DNA of 64,000 nt, from assembly GCA_009995455.1 (NCBI GenBank), contig JAACPJ010000005.1:22123-86122 (forward strand). Reading direction: 5' to 3'. The notes below the pieces were generated by a model. That model saw only the letters and a list, made by a program, of their open reading frames with translations. It was not told the origin of the DNA and searched no databases. Source of the stretch: a bacterium (GTDB taxonomy: Bacteria > Patescibacteriota > Gracilibacteria > UBA4473). This document shows, piece after piece, positions 43,776 to 51,887 of this stretch (position 1 is its first letter; every line of letters starts with the position of its first letter). The position numbers and the translations under genes are program-made.

Positions 43776-43807
43776 AATCCCCTGCAAAGTGTTGGGGATT
43801 TTTTTTT
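43776..43807 (+). terminator. Terminator of the ribosomal operon
   Basis: AATCCCC (43776-43782) pairs with GGGGATT (43794-43800) around an 11-base loop and runs into eight or nine T. It separates the operon from rmuC. Confidence 0.88.
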
Positions 43808-43814
43808 ACCGCCC

Positions 43815-43820
43815 TATAAT
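43815..43820 (+). promoter_or_regulatory. -10 box of rmuC
   Basis: An exact TATAAT lies nine bases before the rmuC ATG, immediately after the terminator T-run, so the rmuC mRNA should be nearly leaderless. Confidence 0.55.
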
Positions 43821-43829
43821 CATCCTACT

Positions 43830-44918
43830 ATGGGTATAGAAATTTTTTTGGTTATCGGCATAGTGTTTGTGTTGATCGGCTTGGCCGTTGTGGGTTATTT
43901 TTTGTGGCAACAGCAACAAGCGCCTAAAGATTCACCAGAGCTGCAACAATTACTAGAATCTCTTAATCGAGACAAAGAAGATCGCTACCGGGAACAAGAA
44001 AGTTTAAAGAATGAACTGCGTGAAAATTCGAAGCATTTACGAGAAGAATTCTTTCGGGTAAACAAAACCGTTGATACAAAGCTAACAGAAAGCTCTAAAC
44101 AATTGAATGAACGACTTGATAAGTCATCGAGTGTGATTGGAAGCTTGCAAAAAGAGCTTGGGAAAATGGGTGAGATTGGTTCTAAGATTGAAAATCTCGA
44201 CAAAATTCTACGGGCTCCAAAAGGGCGCGGTTCAATGGGCGAAGAAGGTTTAGAAGAAATTTTAGGGACGGTTTTTCCGCAAGCCTTATGGGAACGTCAA
44301 TACGCTATGGGAACAGGGGCTACGGTTGATGCGGTGGTTAAGACAAACAATGGGATTATTCCGATTGATGCCAAATTTCCTTTACCGGCCTTTGAGATGA
44401 TTGTTAATGCCGAGACAGCCGAGCAATCAACTTTGGCTCAAAAAGAGTTTCAGAAGGCCTTAAAAGCCCGAATAAACGAGGTAGCGAAGTATATCAAGCC
44501 AGAACTAAATACTTTAGATTTTGCCATTATGTTTTTGCCAAGTGAAAGTATTTATTACGAAGCGGCCATTCGGTCTCGTGAAATTTACGAATACTCCCGT
44601 GAAAAAAAGGTTTTGCTAACGGGTCCCAATACTTTGGTTTACGTCCTTCAAGTAATTTTAAGTGCTTACCAAAGCCAACAGTTTGCGAAACAGGCTCAAG
44701 CCGCGTTAGCGCAATTAGGGGGGGTAAAAAAACAAGCCGAGAAATTAGATGAAGCGGTTCGTTTAACCGCGACCCATTTAGGGCGAGCTTCAAGCCAAAT
44801 TACGTCGGTACAAACCGAAAACGATAAACTTCAAAATCAAATTGAACGGGTTTCGAGCTTAGATGTGAGCGCGAGTGCAGAATCTTTAGAAACCGAAGAA
44901 CGCCCTAGTTTACTTTAA
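43830..44918 (+). CDS. rmuC: DNA recombination protein RmuC
   Basis: The 362 residues have an N-terminal membrane helix (about 5-26), a long coiled coil (about 35-125), and the RmuC nuclease-like core. The core shows GRGSMGEEGLEEILG, then VDAVVKTNNGIIPIDAKFPL (PD-(D/E)xK-like) and DFAIMFLPSESIYYEA. RmuC limits inversions at short inverted repeats. This one is shorter than the E. coli protein, as in many small genomes. Confidence 0.9.
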   Translation: MGIEIFLVIGIVFVLIGLAVVGYFLWQQQQAPKDSPELQQLLESLNRDKEDRYREQESLKNELRENSKHLREEFFRVNKTVDTKLTESSKQLNERLDKSSSVIGSLQKELGKMGEIGSKIENLDKILRAPKGRGSMGEEGLEEILGTVFPQALWERQYAMGTGATVDAVVKTNNGIIPIDAKFPLPAFEMIVNAETAEQSTLAQKEFQKALKARINEVAKYIKPELNTLDFAIMFLPSESIYYEAAIRSREIYEYSREKKVLLTGPNTLVYVLQVILSAYQSQQFAKQAQAALAQLGGVKKQAEKLDEAVRLTATHLGRASSQITSVQTENDKLQNQIERVSSLDVSASAESLETEERPSLL

Positions 44919-44988
44919 AACAATATCATTAAATCCCAGCATGACAGCCTGATTTTTTTTTCTATACTGTCGCTGAAAAATCTTTCCT

Positions 44989-46281
44989 ATGACATTAAAA
45001 CTCGATTGGTTTGCTGATAACGCCTTAGAACTTTTAGCCGAGCACCGCATTGCTTTGAAGCTAGATGAAGCTCAAGATTTACAAAAAAAATTAGGTCGCC
45101 CAATGACCTTGGCCGAAGCGACAATTTTTGGAATTCAATTATCAGAACACTGTAGTTATAAAAGTTCTCGTCCACATTTAAGTGGATTTCCAACCAAAGG
45201 GCCAACCGTGGAACTTGGACCCGCCGAAGATGCCGGTGTTTTGCGGGTTTTTGAACATGAAGGTGAAAGATACTGTATTGCGGTGGGGCATGAATCGCAC
45301 AATAGCCCGAGTCGGATTGTACCGTTTGAAGGTGCGGCTACCGGAATTGGAGGCATTGTGCGTGATATTATGTGTATGGGCGCTCGTCCGGTTGGGGTTC
45401 TAGATTCTCTTCGGTTAGGTGATACCATCGACCCAGAACAACGAAATATTGCACAAGGAGTTGTGGCCGGAATTGCCGGTTATGGAAATCCACTAGGCGT
45501 ACCCAATGTGGGGGGAGATGTTTGGTTTGATAAAGCTTTTAACGGTAACTGTTTAGTTAATGTTACCGCTTTAGGTTCACTTAGAGCTTCAGACCTTATT
45601 CACTCTTACGTGCCGAAAGAAGCGGCTGAAGAAAAATGGGAACTGATTATTATTGGCAAGCCAACTGATAACTCTGGTTTCGGAGGCGCTAGTTTTTCAT
45701 CTGAAGGATTTAGTGAAGACGACGATTTAGAGTTTAAAAAAGCGGCGGTTCAAGAGCCAAATCCTTTTTTAGAACGACATTTAGTGGCTTCGATTATGGA
45801 TTTAATCGACTCACTTAAAGCAACCAATGAACTTCACAAAATAGCCTGTAAAGATTTAGGGGCTGGTGGTGTGCTTTGTGCCACCGTAGAATTATGTGAA
45901 GGCGGTGGTTATGGGGCCGATGTTAAATTAGATGACTTACATGTAGCCAAAGAAGGTTTTTTACCACATGTAATTGCGTGTTCTGAAACTCAAGAACGAT
46001 TTTGTTTTGCGTGTCATCCTTCACAAACTCAACGCATTATTGACCACTTTGAAAAAAAGTGGGAGCTGGGAAAAGTCGCGGCACACGCTGGAGCTTCAAA
46101 AGTCGGTGTGGTTCGAGCTGATGGCCAGTATAAAGTCACCTACGGAGATGAATTACTGTGTGATGCACCAGCCAGCTTAATTACCGAAGGGATTATCTAC
46201 GATCGTCCTTATACTTCTAAAAAACTTGAGCCTCAACAAAAAGAAGTGAAGTATGAAAATGGAATGGTGCTGTTTGCTTAA
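44989..46281 (+). CDS. purL: Phosphoribosylformylglycinamidine synthase PurL, N-terminal half
   Basis: The 430 residues cover the first AIRS-fold half of small PurL. It carries GIQLSEHCSYKSSRPHL, VGHESHNSPSRIVPFEG with the catalytic His, AATGIGGIVRDIMCMGARPV, and GKPTDNSGFGGASFSS. The protein ends at the linker where an undivided enzyme of about 730 residues would continue. The continuing half is a separate gene at 57657. Together they would convert FGAR to FGAM in purine synthesis with PurS and PurQ. The start ATG lies 20 bases after a TATACT. Confidence 0.85.
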   Translation: MTLKLDWFADNALELLAEHRIALKLDEAQDLQKKLGRPMTLAEATIFGIQLSEHCSYKSSRPHLSGFPTKGPTVELGPAEDAGVLRVFEHEGERYCIAVGHESHNSPSRIVPFEGAATGIGGIVRDIMCMGARPVGVLDSLRLGDTIDPEQRNIAQGVVAGIAGYGNPLGVPNVGGDVWFDKAFNGNCLVNVTALGSLRASDLIHSYVPKEAAEEKWELIIIGKPTDNSGFGGASFSSEGFSEDDDLEFKKAAVQEPNPFLERHLVASIMDLIDSLKATNELHKIACKDLGAGGVLCATVELCEGGGYGADVKLDDLHVAKEGFLPHVIACSETQERFCFACHPSQTQRIIDHFEKKWELGKVAAHAGASKVGVVRADGQYKVTYGDELLCDAPASLITEGIIYDRPYTSKKLEPQQKEVKYENGMVLFA

Positions 46282-46290
46282 TGACTAAGA

Positions 46291-46869
46291 ATGCCTTTCA
46301 AAGAAAAAATTCTAATCGCGCTGAACCTCATTATTTTATTGTTAGGCAGTATTTATTTTCTGCAATCTCTTAATTTTGAGTTTGTGCTTTATGTGGCGGT
46401 GTTAGTGCTTTTGGCAGCTTTTGTTTACCGGCTGCATCGAAAATTTAACCTAAGTTTTACCGTTTTACTCGGTTTATCAATTTGGGCCTGGTTGCATATA
46501 GCGGGTGGCAGTCTCCCTTTCGAGGGATCGGTTTTGTATAATTGGCAAGTACTAGATTTAATTGGTGAGCCCTACGTAATATTTAAATACGATCAGTTTG
46601 TGCACTTTTTCGGATTCGCGGTGACCGCATTGCTGTTTAGTGAATGCTTAAAACCATCATTATCTCAATCGGCCCGATTAACGCTGGCTGTTGTCTCTTT
46701 TTTTGCGGCAATGGGCGCTGGGGCGCTGAACGAAATTGTAGAATTTGTAGCGACGGTTTTAGTCCCCGAGACGAATGTGGGAGGCTATTATAATACGGCT
46801 TTAGATTTAGTCTTTAATGCGGCGGGCGCATTAGTGGCTGGCCTTTATATCTTCTTTAAAAAAAATTAG
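46291..46869 (+). CDS. DUF2238 (YjdF-like) membrane protein
   Basis: The protein has 192 residues and about six membrane helices. The conserved KYDQFVHFFGFAVTALLF and GALNEIVEFVATVLVPETNV with YNTALDLVFNAAGA mark the DUF2238 family, membrane proteins of unknown function. It begins nine bases after the PurL half and could be cotranscribed. Confidence 0.8.
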   Translation: MPFKEKILIALNLIILLLGSIYFLQSLNFEFVLYVAVLVLLAAFVYRLHRKFNLSFTVLLGLSIWAWLHIAGGSLPFEGSVLYNWQVLDLIGEPYVIFKYDQFVHFFGFAVTALLFSECLKPSLSQSARLTLAVVSFFAAMGAGALNEIVEFVATVLVPETNVGGYYNTALDLVFNAAGALVAGLYIFFKKN

Positions 46870-46896
46870 CAGAAACGTCCTTGAGCAAACGGTTAT

Positions 46897-47739
46897 TTAA
46901 TTTAGGCCACCTTCACTGTGCAAGAAGCTGAAGTCGAATAACGAACCGAGGCTTTTTTGCGCGTAATCAAAACGAATGTGTTTTTCTCGGTTTAAATGGG
47001 TTCCAACCGAATGAATATGGGCCGCATGTGGAGCCATGGTGGTTCCAGAGAAAGTATAGGCCACTGGGGCGGTTTGTAAGTTTTGAATGGAGATAAAGCA
47101 GGTATTTTTGTCTACCGTGCTCCAGCTGTTGAAATTAGTGTTGTTCCCATTATCTTCAAATCCATTGGTGGTTAATAAATTTGAAATGTCTGCATTGGCT
47201 TCCGCTTGAAGCGCCACGGTTGCTCCGGTTATAGAATCTTCACATAAAAATCTCCAAAAGTAACGTCCCGCCGTATCTAAATTAACCGCTACCGTTCCCG
47301 TTACCGGGCTGGTTGTCGTTCCAATAGCCGCGTCCGTATCTTGTTGAAATCTAAATTTTTGGCTTTCGAGTGGTGGTAAAATAAATTCGAATTCATCGTC
47401 TGGAAAGTTGTCGGCGGTGGTATCGATTATGTTTCTAATCGAGACTTCTGTATGGGCATCTTCAAGCTCTGGGATGATATTCGCGAGATCTGGTTCAACA
47501 TGATTAATCGGATCGTTTTTCAGTTGCCATAAGGCTTTCTCGACCCCAGATTCCGCACTGAAATAGGCTTTTTCAGATAAAAACAAATCGGCTGAAAGTT
47601 CCAGTTCACGCACTGCTAAACGCGCCGACATAACCCCAACGGTAATCATTAAACCAGACAGCACAATGCTGATAAGCATGGCTGAACCTTCGGTTTTCAC
47701 CTTTGGTTTTCTTAGTTTTATGAATTTAATTTTAAACAT
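46897..47739 (-). CDS. PilX-like minor pilin/pilus assembly protein
   Basis: The 280 residues begin with a basic leader and the hydrophobic SAMLISIVLSGLMITVGVMS helix, followed by EKAYFSAESGVEKALWQLKN, the feature of PilX-type proteins. A Cys pair (FLCEDS, NTCFIS) may form a disulfide outside. It is the last gene of the pilus operon and overlaps the gene before it by one base. Confidence 0.7.
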   Translation of the reverse strand: MFKIKFIKLRKPKVKTEGSAMLISIVLSGLMITVGVMSARLAVRELELSADLFLSEKAYFSAESGVEKALWQLKNDPINHVEPDLANIIPELEDAHTEVSIRNIIDTTADNFPDDEFEFILPPLESQKFRFQQDTDAAIGTTTSPVTGTVAVNLDTAGRYFWRFLCEDSITGATVALQAEANADISNLLTTNGFEDNGNNTNFNSWSTVDKNTCFISIQNLQTAPVAYTFSGTTMAPHAAHIHSVGTHLNREKHIRFDYAQKSLGSLFDFSFLHSEGGLN

Positions 47740-48389
47740 TAATATTGTCGGGAAGAAATGGTGGTTTGGCTTGCAATGGCTAAATCTTGGTAGGCTCCGT
47801 TTTGTGGGCTTACCTCAATGTAAACCGTTACCTTGGGCTGCATTTGATCGTTGGCTAAAATCTGTGGATTATCGGCCGGTGAAAAAGAAAAATTTAGTGA
47901 AGTCACATTAAACTTTTTTGGCGAAAGTAGAGGTTGAGCATTAGACTTTGCATCGGCAAAACTAGCTGGGTCGCTTCCCATTATAAATGATTCGGCCACG
48001 GTATCTGAATCTAAATCAGCGTGCTCGAAATAGTAATAGGTCCCATTAGGGTCAATTAGGCATAGTTGTTTACTACCACCCGCATTAACGGATGCACAGT
48101 TTTGTCCAGCCGGAATCGCTACGTAGGCTTCATAATCAATACTGGTAGAACGTACTTTGTCTGCAAAACGATTTAAAGCAAAACGTATTTCACTTTGAAG
48201 TTCTCGGCTCATCGCCATTTTTTGTTGGGTTTGCAAGAAAGTCCAATAACTGGCTAACACTAAGGTCAGCATTATTCCGGTAATTACCATGGCGACTAGA
48301 AGTTCGATCAGTGTAAAACCACTCGGTTTTGTTTGAATTTTTTTAAGTTTCAAACGCATTTTATTAGAAGCAAAATTTAATTTTTTCAT
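47739..48389 (-). CDS. PilW/PulJ-like prepilin
   Basis: After a basic leader (KKIQTKPSG) comes the prepilin cut site and helix GFTLIELLVAMVITGIMLTL, then YWTFLQTQQKMAMSRELQ, a pattern of PilW/PulJ minor pilins. The start at 48389 lies one base after the previous stop. The 216-residue product is processed by a prepilin peptidase that is not encoded in this window. Confidence 0.8.
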   Translation of the reverse strand: MKKLNFASNKMRLKLKKIQTKPSGFTLIELLVAMVITGIMLTLVLASYWTFLQTQQKMAMSRELQSEIRFALNRFADKVRSTSIDYEAYVAIPAGQNCASVNAGGSKQLCLIDPNGTYYYFEHADLDSDTVAESFIMGSDPASFADAKSNAQPLLSPKKFNVTSLNFSFSPADNPQILANDQMQPKVTVYIEVSPQNGAYQDLAIASQTTISSRQY

Positions 48390-48390
48390 C

Positions 48391-48945
48391 TTAGTTTTTG
48401 CGCCAATTAGTAAGCGTTTGGACGGCCGATACGTTTTGAGGTCTACCATTAAATTCCCAATTGACTCGACATTCCAAATCGAGTGTTTCGGTATTTGAAT
48501 CGGGATCAACATGTTCCATAACTCTGGTATAGAGAGTGTCTTCTGGATCAGCTAAAACGGGGAAATGGGTTAAAGTACTTCCTTCTTTCCAAACGACATC
48601 ATTCCCTGAACCGAGTGTTTCAATTTTGATAGCGGCCGGCATATTGTTGCAAGCGCCTCCGACATTTACAGAGCCGGTATTTTGTGAAGAGAGCACGAAC
48701 TCATCTCCCACATTTCCAAAGGCACAGTCCCAAGGACGGTAATTGACCCAGGCCGTATCGCGTAGGTTTCTCGCTAACTCTGTACACTCTTGAGCTAAAT
48801 AAACCGCTTTGGTGCGCTTTAAATTTTGTTGTGTTGAAAATACCACCGTGGTTAATAAATAAAGCGCAGCAGTCATGCTGCTTGCCAAAATAAACATTAC
48901 AATTAATGCCTCGATCAAAGTGAAACCCTGTTTAACTTTCATCAT
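48391..48945 (-). CDS. PilV-like prepilin
   Basis: The 184 residues start MMKVKQGFTLIEALIVMFIL, a very short leader with the G-FTLIE cut site, followed by QECTELARNLRD, as in PilV/GspI-type minor pilins. Four or more cysteines lie in the outer part. Its ATG overlaps the GspH-like stop by four bases. Confidence 0.82.
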   Translation of the reverse strand: MMKVKQGFTLIEALIVMFILASSMTAALYLLTTVVFSTQQNLKRTKAVYLAQECTELARNLRDTAWVNYRPWDCAFGNVGDEFVLSSQNTGSVNVGGACNNMPAAIKIETLGSGNDVVWKEGSTLTHFPVLADPEDTLYTRVMEHVDPDSNTETLDLECRVNWEFNGRPQNVSAVQTLTNWRKN

Positions 48946-49439
48946 GGTGTATCGGTCGTTACCAAGCCTGATTTTGTATACAATGTTAAGTCTGAAGTAA
49001 GCCCTATATTATCTAGTATAATTGTGAGCGGATCGGTGCTGGCTGGAGTAACAATCTGCATGTCACCATGTGGTGCTAAGAATTTCACAGAAAAGTCAGC
49101 GCTATTAATTAAAGTATTGCCTTCAAGTGGATGTTGAAAACTCCCACTAGCGGCATTGCTAATGGCAGTTCTTGTCGTACATATGTAATCATCACATTCA
49201 AAAACTAAATAGTGATCGGCGCCACTATTGCCTTCTAAAAAATAATGCTTTGATCTAGACCGGGCTTGCGAATAAGCTTCACTAAAACCCGTTTGTAATA
49301 AACTAGTACTATTTTTTAAATCAATTTTTTGTCGAAACTTTAAATAATCAGGCGCAGCTATAACGGCTAGAATTCCTATTAGAACAATTACTACCAGGAG
49401 CTCGATTAACGTGAAAGCGGCCGCGCGAGCTTTCATCAT
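48942..49439 (-). CDS. GspH/FimT-like prepilin
   Basis: The 165 residues start with AAAFTLIELLVVIVLIGILA, a class III prepilin leader with Ala instead of Gly before the Phe. The helix is followed by the DYLKFRQKIDLKNSTSLLQT segment of FimT/GspH pseudopilins. It has one CDDYIC loop. It is the first of four minor pilins after pilC, four bases apart. Confidence 0.8.
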   Translation of the reverse strand: MMKARAAAFTLIELLVVIVLIGILAVIAAPDYLKFRQKIDLKNSTSLLQTGFSEAYSQARSRSKHYFLEGNSGADHYLVFECDDYICTTRTAISNAASGSFQHPLEGNTLINSADFSVKFLAPHGDMQIVTPASTDPLTIILDNIGLTSDLTLYTKSGLVTTDTP

Positions 49440-49443
49440 TTAT

Positions 49444-50643
49444 TTAAGCGGTAGAAGCAAATAAGTCTTGGAGGCCAAAGATAGGCATTAATACAGCGAA
49501 AATCAGGAAGGCTACCGCGACTCCAACAAAAAGAATAATGATCGGTTCAATAACCGTCGATAGATTTTTAAGCTGAGCTTCAACTTCTAGATCATATTGA
49601 TCTCCTAGTTTCTGCAGTACTTCCGCCATATGTCCTGTTTTTTCTCCTACTTCTAAAATTTCACCCACCACCGAATCAATGTTGTTTGATTCTAAAAAAG
49701 ATTGGTGCAAAGAAGCTCCGTTTCGAACTTTCATCTCGATATCAAAAATATCATCGCCAATAATTTTGTTTGGAATAATTTCTCCCATTACTCTTAAGGC
49801 CTTACTTAATGGTATTCCTGCCGCCATAAGGGTCGCAAAATTTTGACTAATTTTGGTCACCTGAATGTTGCTTACCAGTTCTTTTGTTGGTGGAAAATCT
49901 AAAATAAATCGATGCCACGATCTTTTACCTTCTTCAGAGTTTTTCCATTGAATAAACCAACTAATGACTCCGGCAATAACAAAAAGAAGCAGCCACCAAA
50001 AGTTTACTAAGAAATCAGAAGCGCCCATTAGAATTCTAGTACTAAGTGGCAGTTCGCCCCCAAGTTCAGCAAAAAGTGATGTTAGCTTCGGAACAATAAA
50101 AAACATTACCGCTGCACCTGCTAGAATTATCGCTGCTACGACCGTAGCCGGGTACATTAGCGCTGACTTAACGCGCATTTCCAATTCAATATTTTTTTGC
50201 AATTGGGTGGCAATGGCTTCAAGAGTTGCGTTGATTTTCCCGGTTAGTTCCCCAGAATAAACCATTTTAACTTCAGACTCAGAAAAAATAGCGGGATGTT
50301 TTTGAATCGCTCCAGAGAAGGACAAACCATTTTGTTGCATATCGTAGGCAACCGTTTTAAGCACGCGGGAAAAGCGAACATGTTGCGTTCTGGCCGCCAG
50401 CATTTCAAGAGCTCTTGTAAACTGGACTCCTGAATTTACGAGCAACTTCAAAGAATGAAAAAAGCGTGCTTTATCTTTTAGATTAAAGGGCTGGTGATCT
50501 AGAAGATAGTCATTGGTTTGTATTAACCAATGATCTTTTCGTCTATCGGTTAGACCATATATAACCTCTCTTTGCTTTGGATTTTTTAATAAATCTAGAG
50601 TGTTATATTTAGTCTCGGTACTTTTTTTTATTGCCGTTGCCAT
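49444..50643 (-). CDS. pilC: Type IV pilus inner-membrane platform protein PilC
   Basis: This is a GspF/PilC family protein of 399 residues with two repeated cytoplasmic domains (KARFFHSLKLLVNSGVQFTR and KISQNFATLMAAGIPLSKAL) and three membrane helices. It sits between the assembly ATPase and the growing pilus. It overlaps the PilO-like gene by one base. Confidence 0.92.
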   Translation of the reverse strand: MATAIKKSTETKYNTLDLLKNPKQREVIYGLTDRRKDHWLIQTNDYLLDHQPFNLKDKARFFHSLKLLVNSGVQFTRALEMLAARTQHVRFSRVLKTVAYDMQQNGLSFSGAIQKHPAIFSESEVKMVYSGELTGKINATLEAIATQLQKNIELEMRVKSALMYPATVVAAIILAGAAVMFFIVPKLTSLFAELGGELPLSTRILMGASDFLVNFWWLLLFVIAGVISWFIQWKNSEEGKRSWHRFILDFPPTKELVSNIQVTKISQNFATLMAAGIPLSKALRVMGEIIPNKIIGDDIFDIEMKVRNGASLHQSFLESNNIDSVVGEILEVGEKTGHMAEVLQKLGDQYDLEVEAQLKNLSTVIEPIIILFVGVAVAFLIFAVLMPIFGLQDLFASTA

Positions 50644-51161
50644 TAGTTCGCATTAGATTGAGCAAATGTGTAGAGCGGTACCGACATGTCTATAACATCA
50701 ATTCCGTTGATATTAGCAATGCTATAGCTGAAAGTTTCGAGCCCCATAAATCGAGGACTTTTTTCGATGGCCTCAAGGAAATCAGGGAATTTGTCCGCTC
50801 GGCCGGTAATAGTGAAGTTTGCATTTAGGGTGCTGGTTTCAAGTGCCGCATTCTCACCTCTACTAAAGCTGATACTTTCAAAAATAAATCCAGTGCTTTC
50901 GGAGATTTTTTGTAAAATTAGAATCAGTTTTTCTTGTTCAAGAGTCGTTGGAACTCGCTCTAAAACTCCATCATAAATAGGATTTTGAAGCAGGGCGTCT
51001 AGATCTTTAAGCTGCTTGATTTTTCGTTGGTAATCTTCGGTTTCTGCTTGCAGAACTGCCACATCTTCCTGTTGTGCCTTAACAGCTTTGTTTTGTGGTA
51101 CGATCCAAAAACCATACAAAGGAATCATTAATAAAAGCGAGTAAAGCCAGATTTTTTTCAT
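50643..51161 (-). CDS. PilO-like pilus alignment protein
   Basis: The 172 residues have one membrane helix (about 4-22), a coiled coil (about 25-65) and a ferredoxin-like outer domain with LILILQKISESTGFIFESIS. This is the PilO build. It overlaps the PilN-like gene and pilC by one base each. Confidence 0.75.
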   Translation of the reverse strand: MKKIWLYSLLLMIPLYGFWIVPQNKAVKAQQEDVAVLQAETEDYQRKIKQLKDLDALLQNPIYDGVLERVPTTLEQEKLILILQKISESTGFIFESISFSRGENAALETSTLNANFTITGRADKFPDFLEAIEKSPRFMGLETFSYSIANINGIDVIDMSVPLYTFAQSNAN

Positions 51162-51730
51162 TATTGGTCTGATGAAGGAGTGTTGATTTCTGTGTTAGAC
51201 TCTTGACTCATTAAGTAATCAAAAGTGGCATTAAATTGATATTGTGTCGCACCAGAAATTCCGGTTCCGCTTGGAGAAATAGAACTAATAAATCCGTTTT
51301 CAAATTTATCACTTCGTTTCACTAAAACTAAAAAGCTGGCAGCCGTTAAAATATCTTTTGCCTGAGCTTGAACACTCACCATGTTTGCGGCATCGACGGC
51401 TACATTATTAAATGTGATTGCTCCACGGTCTGTAAAGGTTTCATTTAAGTCTTTTAATACCTGAGACCAATTTTTACGGTATTTCTTCGCTTTATTTAGA
51501 ATTTCAGCCGCTTTCATTTTTTCGCCAATTTTTTCTTTTTCTTTTAAATCAGCTAAATTTTGCTTTTGAGTCTCAATCGCTACTAGCAACTGCTGTTCTT
51601 TCTGAGCTAATTGGTAGCCTTGCCAACCAATAAAGCCGGCGACTCCAATAGAGGCAATAACAAAAGCCCCCACAATGAAGTTGGGCCAGTTTCGTTTTAG
51701 ACCTTCGTCTGAGTTTTTTGTATGATTCAT
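51161..51730 (-). CDS. PilN-like pilus alignment protein
   Basis: The 189 residues have a short cytoplasmic start, one helix (about 17-37), a coiled coil (about 40-75) and an outer domain with WSQVLKDLNETFTDRGAITF, as in PilN. The cytoplasmic N-terminus lacks the clear PilM-binding motif, and no pilM is seen nearby. It is the first gene of the minus-strand pilus operon and has a good Shine-Dalgarno. Confidence 0.7.
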   Translation of the reverse strand: MNHTKNSDEGLKRNWPNFIVGAFVIASIGVAGFIGWQGYQLAQKEQQLLVAIETQKQNLADLKEKEKIGEKMKAAEILNKAKKYRKNWSQVLKDLNETFTDRGAITFNNVAVDAANMVSVQAQAKDILTAASFLVLVKRSDKFENGFISSISPSGTGISGATQYQFNATFDYLMSQESNTEINTPSSDQ

Positions 51731-51734
51731 GGTG

Positions 51735-51780
51735 CTCCTTGTTTTTTACCATTATACAGGGCTTAAAGGCATTGAAGCAA
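51735..51780 (-). promoter_or_regulatory. Promoter and Shine-Dalgarno of the PilN-PilX operon
   Basis: On the minus strand TTGCTT (51775-51780), an 18-base spacer, TATAAT (51751-51756) and AAGGAG (51735-51740) precede the ATG at 51730 by four bases. This is one of few true Shine-Dalgarno sites in the window, so the ribosome here also uses leadered mRNAs. Confidence 0.7.
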
Positions 51781-51852
51781 ATTTTTTGATCAAAAAAGTA
51801 ATACAGACAATTTTTTTAAGAGTTTGTCACTTTTAAAGGTGTGTAAGCCGGA

Positions 51853-51881
51853 TTGAATATGTGCTTAAAATCTGTTATAAT
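51853..51881 (+). promoter_or_regulatory. Promoter of pilB
   Basis: TTGAAT (51853-51858), a 17-base spacer and TATAAT (51876-51881) precede an ATG at 51888 by six bases, so the transcript is predicted leaderless. It is divergent from the pilN operon promoter, with about 75 bases between them. Confidence 0.75.
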
Positions 51882-51887
51882 GTTTTG